Of a stretch of 64,000 bases of DNA, positions 57,173 to 64,000 are shown in pieces. Under the pieces are notes generated by a model that was not told where the DNA came from, made no database searches, and saw only the letters and a list, made by a program, of their open reading frames with translations. The translations under genes were made by a program, and so were the position numbers. Location of the stretch: NCBI RefSeq assembly GCF_000023845.1, contig NC_013170.1, positions 310,001-374,000 of the forward strand, in the 5' to 3' direction. Position 1 is the stretch's first letter. Every line of letters begins with the position of its first letter. The DNA comes from Cryptobacterium curtum DSM 15641. Lineage in GTDB: Bacteria; Actinomycetota; Coriobacteriia; Coriobacteriales; Eggerthellaceae.

Positions 57173-57997
57173 TTGAAACAGGGACTTTCGATACATTCTT
57201 GGTGCGCTGCTGTCGTGATTTTAATCTGCTTAGGGGTTTTCTGCCTTTGTCCAGCTGGTGCCTATGCTGCGCCACTTGCGGCAGGCACCTATACGGTTTC
57301 TGCGAATATCTGGGTAGACCGATCTGACAGTGGACTGCCTTTGAATGTTCATCTAACAAGCAATGCGTTTCCACCGATGGACCCATCGCAATCGAACGCG
57401 ATAGCATACGTCGACGAAGAAAACCACACGTGGGTACGTCTGCCTATTACCATTCAGCCCAATATTATGACGCTGCGTTCAGTAGAGGGTCTTGATCTGG
57501 TAGGAGAAGAAGCTGCCGGTACGACAGGTGCTGACGATGCGAGCGGTGCTGCTGATGAAGATGCGGCTGACAATGGTATCTCTTCATTAACAATCGATTT
57601 GGGCATACTTACCTCTGATGATGCTGTGATGCGGTCCTGTACTGTACAGGTGACAGCAGGCTCTATGGCGTTGTCGTTAGCGGGAAACGCTTTAGACAAT
57701 ACGCCCGATCATACATGGCCGGCTACATTGGAAATGGACTTTACCGGAACGGCAGCAAGCGGTGGGGGCGAAGTGCCGCAGGTGGTGAAGGATATGGCTT
57801 TAGGTGCATCGCCTACATCGTCATCAGCTGCAGCGCTTGCGGCGCTTGATGCGGCTGAAGATGCAGGTGCAACATCACATGCTGTATCGCCGAGTCGCAT
57901 GCCGATAGTTATCGGGATAGCGGGCGCCACTTTGGTTGCACTTGTCGCAGTGATTGTGTTGGTTGTTCGTGTTCACCGTCGGTCGCGGGCGGCATAA
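57173..57997 (+). CDS. Second surface protein with one AGTYTVSAN module
   Basis: 274 aa, TTG start with AAGGAAG just upstream. Signal peptide (WCAAVVILICLGVFCLCPAG), one copy of the module (LAAGTYTVSANIWVDRSDSG, PLNVHLTSNAFPPMDPSQSN, WVRLPITIQPNIM...), an Ala-rich linker, and a C-terminal membrane helix IAGATLVALVAVIVLVV with tail HRRSRAA. The module is most like the last one of the giant protein (IWVNKATSGLPLQP, FPPMNPVSKN), so the two probably act at the same place. Confidence 0.85.
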   Translation: MKQGLSIHSWCAAVVILICLGVFCLCPAGAYAAPLAAGTYTVSANIWVDRSDSGLPLNVHLTSNAFPPMDPSQSNAIAYVDEENHTWVRLPITIQPNIMTLRSVEGLDLVGEEAAGTTGADDASGAADEDAADNGISSLTIDLGILTSDDAVMRSCTVQVTAGSMALSLAGNALDNTPDHTWPATLEMDFTGTAASGGGEVPQVVKDMALGASPTSSSAAALAALDAAEDAGATSHAVSPSRMPIVIGIAGATLVALVAVIVLVVRVHRRSRAA

Positions 57998-58174
57998 TGA
58001 GTGTAGAGATCTGTGCCCATTACTTGCTGGTGCTACGCAGTAGCGTGGCGCAATTCGTGTGTTAATGCGCATCTGTTGCTGCTAGTACTGTAGGCGAGGT
58101 AGGCAAAAGTTCATACGTGTTATCGGTGGTACGCAACACAAGGCGTGCAGAAATCTAAAAAACTTGTCCGTGGT

Positions 58175-58188
58175 GTTGCCATGGCAAC
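58175..58188. promoter_or_regulatory. GTTGCCATGGCAAC palindrome, copy 2
   Basis: Perfect 14-base palindrome, 108 bases before the transporter start. The surrounding gap 57998-58295 holds no credible gene. Copy 1 lies at 49579-49592. Confidence 0.6.
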
Positions 58189-58295
58189 GACTTGTTTTGA
58201 ATAGACATGGTAATAGTAATCTGTAGGTAACAATTAGGTATTCCAAACACACGCTCAACAGCTCCAAGGTGGTAGCTAAACGAGAGGAGATATGT

Positions 58296-59402
58296 ATGCA
58301 AAGGGTATTCAGTAGACGTTCATTTGTCATGCTAAGCGGTGTGGCTGCAGCTTCGGCGGGGCTTGCTTTAGCGGGCTGCTCATCGCAGAGCAACCAATCA
58401 ACCGATACGCCATCAGCAACCGACTTTTCTACTCAATCTGAAACACGCGAGCCTATGGGAAGTGCCGATCCGACAACGGTGCGGGTCGGGCTTATCATGG
58501 GGCCGCCTTCAATGGGCTTAACCCAGTTCTTGTTGGCAGCGCAGAGCGGCCGTACCACGAACGACTTCCAATTTACCTTCAACGGGGTAGATTACATCAG
58601 CCTTTCGGCCGCACTTAACAATGGCGATTACGATATTGCTACGCTGCCGTCGAATATCGGCCCCATTCTGTACAACAATAAAGATCTCCGCAATCAATAC
58701 GAGGTAATCAGCGTCAATAACTTAGGCGTGCTCTATGTGATGACCACAGACGAGTCGCTCAAAACGCTTTCCGACCTGGCAGGGCGGCATGTATATAGCT
58801 ACGGCGAGGGCGGCACACCCGAATACACTATTGAAGCGTTGATGAAGAAGACCGGCATGGCTGATAGCTTCCAGCTGGAGTTCAAATCATCTCCTTTCGA
58901 AGTGCTGAATCTCATGCAAAACGAAAAGAATTGCGTGGCCATTCTGCCGCAACCGTTTGTGTCGCTTTCAAAACTGATGGTGGAGCCGCTGTATACGCCG
59001 GTGGACATTACCAAAGAATGGGACAAAGCGTTCGCTGATACTGGCAGCCAAGCGGTAACCACTACAACAATCGTGAATCGTGCTTTTTTGGAGGACCACG
59101 AACAGGCGGTTATTGAGTATCTCAAAATGGCAGGTAAATCAGTTGAATGGAGCCTATCTCACATGGAAGAGGCCTCTGCCCTTCAGGAAGAGCTCGGCAC
59201 ATTCTTGAATAACTCAGTGGCACTTGATGCTATGCCGCAGATTAGTATGGTGAATTTGACGGGCGTAGAGATGCGCACAGCACTTTCAGGGTTCATTGAT
59301 GAACTGTATACGGCTAACCCCGATTCGGTGGGTGGAGCCATTCCAGGTGAAGATTTTTACTATCTGCCACCGGCAGGTACCGTGACGAGCCAGGGTGCTT
59401 AG
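58296..59402 (+). CDS. ABC transporter substrate-binding lipoprotein (NMT1/SsuA-like)
   Basis: 368 aa from ATG 58296 (ribosome site GAGAGGAG). Twin-arginine-like SRRSFVMLSGVAAASAGLAL then AGC lipobox; a Ser/Thr linker; a periplasmic-binding fold with VRVGLIMGPPSMGLTQFLLA, DYDIATLPSNIGPILYNNKD, YGEGGTPEYTIEALMKKTGM. This class binds nitrate, sulfonate, thiamine precursors or similar small anions; substrate unknown. First gene of the importer operon. Confidence 0.88.
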   Translation: MQRVFSRRSFVMLSGVAAASAGLALAGCSSQSNQSTDTPSATDFSTQSETREPMGSADPTTVRVGLIMGPPSMGLTQFLLAAQSGRTTNDFQFTFNGVDYISLSAALNNGDYDIATLPSNIGPILYNNKDLRNQYEVISVNNLGVLYVMTTDESLKTLSDLAGRHVYSYGEGGTPEYTIEALMKKTGMADSFQLEFKSSPFEVLNLMQNEKNCVAILPQPFVSLSKLMVEPLYTPVDITKEWDKAFADTGSQAVTTTTIVNRAFLEDHEQAVIEYLKMAGKSVEWSLSHMEEASALQEELGTFLNNSVALDAMPQISMVNLTGVEMRTALSGFIDELYTANPDSVGGAIPGEDFYYLPPAGTVTSQGA

Positions 59403-59407
59403 TAACT

Positions 59408-60592
59408 ATGGCTGCTGCGAAGCAAAAAGGATTGTTTGAGTCGCTGCGTAACGTGGTCTCACGGACGAATGAAACCACGGCGCCAAGGCAGGGTGCATCG
59501 GATGCTGGTACTGCACGCATGCAGATACCACAGATTGCAGCTGTTTTAGGCTTGCCGGAAGATCGTGTTGCGCAGATGACTGCTCTGGTGCGCGCTAACG
59601 GAATCGACGAAGTCCAAATGGGCTCTATGATGCGTATGGCTTCAGCCAAAGGACTTTCCTGCGATCAGATTATGGCGATGCTTACCTCTATGGGTGTCGA
59701 GCGAGTGCGTGTAGTGCGCATTATGCAGTCGCAGGGAATAATGGATGACGAAGAAGCACAGCGCATTCTCGACGAAGAGCGCGCAGCGGCGCGTATTCAT
59801 GCCGCTGACGATGCCCGTGCGGCGCGGCGCAGCAAGCTCGTAAAATGTGCTGTTATCATATTTTGGCTGATCGTATGGCAGCTTGTTGACACGCTTGTTG
59901 ACAATCGCCTTATCTTAACCGGTCCCATTCGCACCATACAGGCACTGGGCGACCAAGCGGTGAAGCCCGACTTCTGGATCATTTGCGGGGCCTCGTTTGG
60001 CCGTATTGCCCTGGGATTCTTACTTTCTTTCACCGTAGGTATTTTGTTGGCGCTGCTGTCGTATCGTGTGAAGCTTGTGCGCGCCTTTGTGGAACCCATT
60101 GTGTCGCTGCTGCGTACTATTCCGGTGGTTACCTTTATTATCATGCTTCTTATTTGGGTGGGTAATCAGGCTCTGACCATCTACTTGTCATTCCTCATCG
60201 TGCTGCCGCTTATTTACACAAATATGCTCACGGGGTTTGAAAGCGTTGACGCACAGATGCTCGAGATGGCGCGGGTGTACCGCTTATCGCGGTGGCGTAC
60301 GTTTATGTATGTGTATCGGCCGGCGTTCATGCCGTTTCTTTCGAGTAGCTGCAAGATATCTTTGGGCATGAGTTGGAAAAGCGGCATTATGGCCGAGGTG
60401 TTGGCAACGCCGAAGCCGTCAATCGGTAAAGAAATGAGCCAGGCGCGTACCTATTTGGATACACCGAGCCTTTTTGCGTGGACGGTTGTCGTCATGATCT
60501 TAAGCTGGTTGTTTGAGAAGGTATTCATGGCACTTCTTGATCGGGCGGCGCGCCCCATGGGGCACTTCTTGGGGAAGGGCGACGATCGATGA
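59408..60592 (+). CDS. ABC transporter permease with long N-terminal extension
   Basis: 394 aa; the C-terminal 250 residues are a SsuC/TauC-type permease with about six membrane helices and the EAA loop MLEMARVYRLSRWRTFMYVY. The N-terminal 145 residues are soluble and helical, with three similar short units (LGLPEDRVAQMTALVRANGI, QMGSMMRMASAKGLSCDQIM, MLTSMGVERVRVVRIMQSQG), then a charged helix. This extension is not part of ordinary SsuC. It overlaps the ATPase by 4 bases. Confidence 0.88.
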   Translation: MAAAKQKGLFESLRNVVSRTNETTAPRQGASDAGTARMQIPQIAAVLGLPEDRVAQMTALVRANGIDEVQMGSMMRMASAKGLSCDQIMAMLTSMGVERVRVVRIMQSQGIMDDEEAQRILDEERAAARIHAADDARAARRSKLVKCAVIIFWLIVWQLVDTLVDNRLILTGPIRTIQALGDQAVKPDFWIICGASFGRIALGFLLSFTVGILLALLSYRVKLVRAFVEPIVSLLRTIPVVTFIIMLLIWVGNQALTIYLSFLIVLPLIYTNMLTGFESVDAQMLEMARVYRLSRWRTFMYVYRPAFMPFLSSSCKISLGMSWKSGIMAEVLATPKPSIGKEMSQARTYLDTPSLFAWTVVVMILSWLFEKVFMALLDRAARPMGHFLGKGDDR

Positions 60593-61644
60593 GTGCATCA
60601 AGTGATATTCGTATTACCGGATTGAATAAGTCATACGGTGACCTTTCCGTTTTGCGGCAGGTACATGTCCACCTTGAACAAGGTGGTATCTATTGTTTAA
60701 TGGGACCTTCCGGCACGGGAAAAACAACCCTGTTGCGGGTGCTGTTAGGCCTTGAACGTGCCGATGCAGGTTCTATTGAGGGGCTTTCACCAGGTGAAGC
60801 ATCGGTGATGTTTCAGGAAGATCGCCTGTGCGAAACACTTTCTCCGGTTGATAACGTAGCGCTTGTCATGCCTCCTCGAACGAGCCGTCGCGCTCTTCGA
60901 GAGATGCTTGAAGAAATTCTGCCTGCCGACTGTATGAATCGTCCTGCTCTGCAGCTTTCAGGCGGCATGCGTAGGCGTGTGTCGCTTGCGCGAGCTGTGG
61001 CGTATCCGAGCAAGCTGATTGTACTTGACGAACCCTTTACAGGCCTCGATGTTGAAACTAAGAAAACGGTCGTGCAGTTTCTTCTTGCGCATCGCGCCAA
61101 TCGCACGTTGTTGGTATCGACTCATGGCGAAGATGACGTACGCTTGCTTGGGGGGAAGAAAATCCTGCTTTCTGCTATATCTGCTTCTGACCGAGGTGAC
61201 TATACGGCAGATGAATATCATCGAGATACCTACCAGCAAGAACCATGCGATCGCGATACCAGTAAAGACGAGCGAGGCACCAGTACGAACGATCACGATG
61301 TAAGTAAGGATGAACGAGACGCAAGTAAGAACGGTCAAGGTACTAGCAAGGACAACCAAAACACAGGCACAAACGACCAAGACTCTCGTAAGGATGAAAG
61401 TGGTATACGTAAGAACGAACGTAAGGAGCAAACAATGATAGACACGACGATTCCCATGCGCGAGCTTGTTGCTGCCGAGCCACTGTTCGCCGACTTTTTG
61501 GTTTCGAAGGGATTCCCCTTCTCGGTAGAAAATCCGGTAACCGAATTCGTGACGTTTGACGAAGTTGTACAGCTGCGCGACCTCGATAAGGATGCATTTT
61601 TAGCAGAGTACGCTCAGTTTAAAGCTGAGAGAGAAAACGCTTAA
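60589..61644 (+). CDS. ABC transporter ATPase with repeat linker and C-terminal extra domain
   Basis: 351 aa. Residues 1-205: Walker A GPSGTGKTTLLR, Q-loop MFQEDRLC, signature LSGGMRRRVSLARAV, Walker B LIVLDEPFTGLD, H-loop STHGEDD, all intact. Residues about 205-282: hydrophilic linker of 14-residue units (SKDERGTSTNDHDV, SKDERDASKNGQGT, SKDNQNTGTNDQDS). From Met283: TIPMRELVAAEPLFADFLVS, KGFPFS, a small helical domain resembling DUF1858. An internal start at 61436 could make the small domain separately. SsuB-type importer energy unit. Confidence 0.88.
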   Translation: MSASSDIRITGLNKSYGDLSVLRQVHVHLEQGGIYCLMGPSGTGKTTLLRVLLGLERADAGSIEGLSPGEASVMFQEDRLCETLSPVDNVALVMPPRTSRRALREMLEEILPADCMNRPALQLSGGMRRRVSLARAVAYPSKLIVLDEPFTGLDVETKKTVVQFLLAHRANRTLLVSTHGEDDVRLLGGKKILLSAISASDRGDYTADEYHRDTYQQEPCDRDTSKDERGTSTNDHDVSKDERDASKNGQGTSKDNQNTGTNDQDSRKDESGIRKNERKEQTMIDTTIPMRELVAAEPLFADFLVSKGFPFSVENPVTEFVTFDEVVQLRDLDKDAFLAEYAQFKAERENA

Positions 61645-61691
61645 GGTTGCGGCAATACGCCTTGAGCACGTGCGTTGTGTAAGAAGCTTGT

Positions 61692-64000
61692 ATGTTTACC
61701 GTCGGTATAGATATTGGCGCTTCCTCGGTGAAAGTTGTTGCGCTGCAGGTCGGAGGTTCATCTCGCTTAGCGGCTCAGCAAAAGACTGCGGAAGAAGCGA
61801 CCGAGGGATTTGGCAAAACTGAAGAGGATGTAGCCAGTGGGTTCAACAAAACCGCAGAGAGCGTAGCTGGCGAGTTGGGTAAAACCGCCGAAGAAGTAGG
61901 CGGTGAACTGAGCAAAAATGGCGAGTCATTTCCCTTTCCGCTTCTGTGGGCGCAACGGCGCGTCCATAAGGGGAGTGCGTCTGCTTGCTTACTCGATTTG
62001 CTTAGCGCGTTTGCCGACGATCTGCCGATTGATGAATGTGTTGGCTGGGTGCTGACTGGTTCGGGTGCTGATGCTTTTGTGGGGCACGGCGTTGCTATTC
62101 CCTTTTTGGAAGAGGTGCCTGCTCTTACGTTAGGGGTGCGCATGTTGCACCCCAAAGCGGCTTCTGTTATCGCTATGGGCGGGCAGCGGGCAGCGTATGT
62201 CACTGATCTTATTGGAGATAAACCTCCGCGCTTTGGAACGAATGAAAGCTGTGCTGCGGGTACGGGGTCGTTTTTTGAAGACCAGATGAGTCGCCTCAAT
62301 CTGAGCATTGAAGACTATTCGTCTCATGCGCAGCGCGCAACATCGGTGCCGCGGCTTTCGGGACGCTGTGCCGTGTTTGCCAAGACCGATATTATTCATC
62401 GTCAGCAGGAGGGGGTAGCGGTTGACGATATCCTGCTGGGGCTCTGCTTTGCAGCAGTCAAGAGCTTTAAGGCTTCCATTGTGCGCGGTATGCCGGTGGA
62501 AAAGCCGGTGGTTTTAGCTGGTGGGGTGCTGCTCAATGCTGGTGTTGTACGCGCGGTGCGCGAAGTATTTGATCTCGATGCGCGTGAGTTGCTTTGCGGA
62601 CAGGAAAACCTCTACCTTCAAGCGGTGGGTGCAGCTCTACATGCTGCACGCCTTGTGGGTTTTTCTGTCGAGAGCAATCCACTGGGAGCGTCAACTGATA
62701 CGAACACATCTTCTTTTCAGCTGGGTGCAGCCACCTCGTCGCTTCCCGATATTGATGTATTGTTTACTTTATTGAGCGACTGTTCGGCATACGACACGCT
62801 TGCACGACGCGACCCACTTCCCGATACGGGGTTTAAGCCAACTGCTGGCTATCAGCTGCGTTCCCGTCCGTGGCCAGTCGACAGAGACGGTCGCACGCCT
62901 TGTGCGCTGGGTATTGACGTGGGTTCAACAAGTACCGATCTGGTGCTGTTGGATGCTGAGGGCGGTATCCTCGACGCGCAGTATTTGCGCACGGCAGGCA
63001 ACCCTAAACAGGCGGTGCGCGACGGATTGAACTCGCTTGCTTCCCGCCTTGGTAATACGGTGCGCGTTGATGCGGTAGGCGTGACTGGTTCGGGCCGTAC
63101 GATGATTGGAGAATTCGTTGGTGCCGATGCGGTGCGTGATGAGATTACTGCTCAGGCGCGTGCGGCGGTAGCTGCTGATCCATCGGTCGATACCGTGTTT
63201 GAAATTGGTGGGCAGGATTCAAAGCTTATTGTTATTGACAACGGCCAGGTAGTCGACTTCCAGATGAATAAGATCTGCGCAGCGGGCACTGGGTCTTTCG
63301 TGGAAGAACAGGCTGCTCGGTTGGATATTCCGTTGGCAGAATACGGCGATTTGGCGCTCTCGTCGAAGAGTCCAGTTGAACTGGGCGATCGCTGTACGGT
63401 ATTCGTGGAGACAGCCATTGCTACTGCGCTTTCTCAAGGGGCTGCTAAGGCCGATATAGCGGCAGGACTTTGTCAGTCCATTGTAAGCAACTATCTGAAC
63501 CGGGTGGTGTCCACGAAACGGGTGGGCAAACGTATCGCGCTGGCGGGTGGTGTCGCTTATAACAAGGGCATTGTGGCTGCGTTTAAGCAGCGCTATGGTG
63601 AAAATCTGTTCGTGACGCCTTGGTATGCTGTTTCGGGCGCAGTGGGTGCGGCCCTGCTCGCTTATGAAGCACAAGGTCAAGCGGTAGGTCACGTGATGGG
63701 CCAAGCGGTAGGCCAAGCGCAGAATCAAGCGCAAAAGGTAGCAAAGCGACCTGAAACTAATTTCCGTGGGTTTGATCTGACAGGCACAACAAAGCAATCG
63801 AGGCACGTTGATCTGGCAGAGGTCGAGCGGAATCGCGCCTTCTTTGGCAAGTCGCAAGAGTTCTACCTGGAAGGTTACAACCCAACTATCGACCCCAATA
63901 AAAAGACAGTCGGCGTGCCGCGCGCCCTTCTTTTGTACAAATTCTTTCCCTTGGCGAATGCCTTTTTCCGCACGCTTGGCTATAACGTTATTCTGTCGGA
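61692..64000 (+). CDS. 2-hydroxyacyl-CoA dehydratase activator (BadF/BadG/HgdC), two tandem domains, 3' end outside window
   Basis: At least 769 aa without a stop. Domain 1 (residues 1-330): VGIDIGASSVKVVAL, NESCAAGTGSFFEDQMSRLN, SGRCAVFAKTDIIH. Domain 2 (from about 403): LGIDVGSTSTDLVLL, KICAAGTGSFVEEQAARLDI, GDRCTVFVETAIAT. Both keep the Cys pair that holds the 4Fe-4S cluster between subunits and the ATP loops. Insertions: residues 29-78 hold 11-residue units (GFGKTEEDVAS, GFNKTAESVAG, ELGKTAEEVGG); near 660-690 a Gln/Ala/Val run (GQAVGHVMGQAVGQAQNQAQ). The end (KTVGVPRALLLYKFFPLANA) begins DUF2229, so the whole protein is a large multi-domain activase of amino-acid or aryl-compound fermentation. 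Confidence 0.88.
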   Translation, partial: MFTVGIDIGASSVKVVALQVGGSSRLAAQQKTAEEATEGFGKTEEDVASGFNKTAESVAGELGKTAEEVGGELSKNGESFPFPLLWAQRRVHKGSASACLLDLLSAFADDLPIDECVGWVLTGSGADAFVGHGVAIPFLEEVPALTLGVRMLHPKAASVIAMGGQRAAYVTDLIGDKPPRFGTNESCAAGTGSFFEDQMSRLNLSIEDYSSHAQRATSVPRLSGRCAVFAKTDIIHRQQEGVAVDDILLGLCFAAVKSFKASIVRGMPVEKPVVLAGGVLLNAGVVRAVREVFDLDARELLCGQENLYLQAVGAALHAARLVGFSVESNPLGASTDTNTSSFQLGAATSSLPDIDVLFTLLSDCSAYDTLARRDPLPDTGFKPTAGYQLRSRPWPVDRDGRTPCALGIDVGSTSTDLVLLDAEGGILDAQYLRTAGNPKQAVRDGLNSLASRLGNTVRVDAVGVTGSGRTMIGEFVGADAVRDEITAQARAAVAADPSVDTVFEIGGQDSKLIVIDNGQVVDFQMNKICAAGTGSFVEEQAARLDIPLAEYGDLALSSKSPVELGDRCTVFVETAIATALSQGAAKADIAAGLCQSIVSNYLNRVVSTKRVGKRIALAGGVAYNKGIVAAFKQRYGENLFVTPWYAVSGAVGAALLAYEAQGQAVGHVMGQAVGQAQNQAQKVAKRPETNFRGFDLTGTTKQSRHVDLAEVERNRAFFGKSQEFYLEGYNPTIDPNKKTVGVPRALLLYKFFPLANAFFRTLGYNVILS

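Overview
The window is 64 kb of a bacterial chromosome that looks like an anaerobic gut or oral Coriobacteriia, most likely Eggerthellaceae. The basis is inference from gene content: indolepyruvate:ferredoxin oxidoreductase next to a phenylacetate-CoA ligase, a double-domain BadF/HgdC-type activator of 2-hydroxyacyl-CoA dehydratases, Crp-type regulators, and a very large Ig-repeat surface protein. The species cannot be fixed from sequence reading alone.

Layout. (1) Bases 1-2912: amino-acid fermentation genes iorA (5' end missing), iorB and an aryl-acetate-CoA ligase, forming one operon. (2) Bases 3194-3269: tRNA-Arg(CCT), the attachment site of a complete-looking siphovirus-type prophage of about 34 kb (about 3225-37541). 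From its right end leftwards it carries an integrase, a two-gene GHKL-ATPase/STAS-like cassette inserted beside a truncated second integrase, lysogenic-conversion genes (DUF2335 membrane protein, lipoprotein), a CI-like repressor, a leftward early operon (RecT/Bet recombinase, SSB, DnaC-like loader, HNH protein, many small zinc-ribbon proteins), a ParB-methyltransferase fusion, terminase, portal, a minor head protein with a C-terminal HExxH domain, capsid, tail, holin and amidase. A three-gene rightward cassette of small proteins sits at the attL end. Three leftward intergenic sites share a TTGTGCGACACG promoter-like element. The attL and attR repeats are diverged copies of about 116 bp that include the tRNA 3' half and its terminator.

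(3) Bases 37917-49433: a Crp/Fnr regulator, then a type I restriction-modification island: a ribbon-helix-helix protein, a GIY-YIG protein, hsdM, half-size hsdS, a Fic protein, a second frameshifted half hsdS, hsdR, a tyrosine recombinase and an inverted third hsdS fragment. Shared repeats at both ends of every hsdS target-recognition region, in both orientations, mark a DNA-inverting (shufflon-like) specificity switch.

(4) Bases 49855-57997: two surface proteins (2400 aa and 274 aa) sharing a repeated beta-rich module that starts A(P/A)GTYTV(T/S)AN, each ending in a transmembrane helix with a basic tail. (5) Bases 58296-61644: an ABC importer of the nitrate/sulfonate/NMT1 class, with an atypical N-terminal extension on the permease and a C-terminal extra domain on the ATPase. 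(6) Base 61692 to the right edge: a dehydratase activase, cut by the window. A 14-bp palindrome (GTTGCCATrGCAAC) lies upstream of both the surface-protein and transporter loci and suggests a shared regulator.
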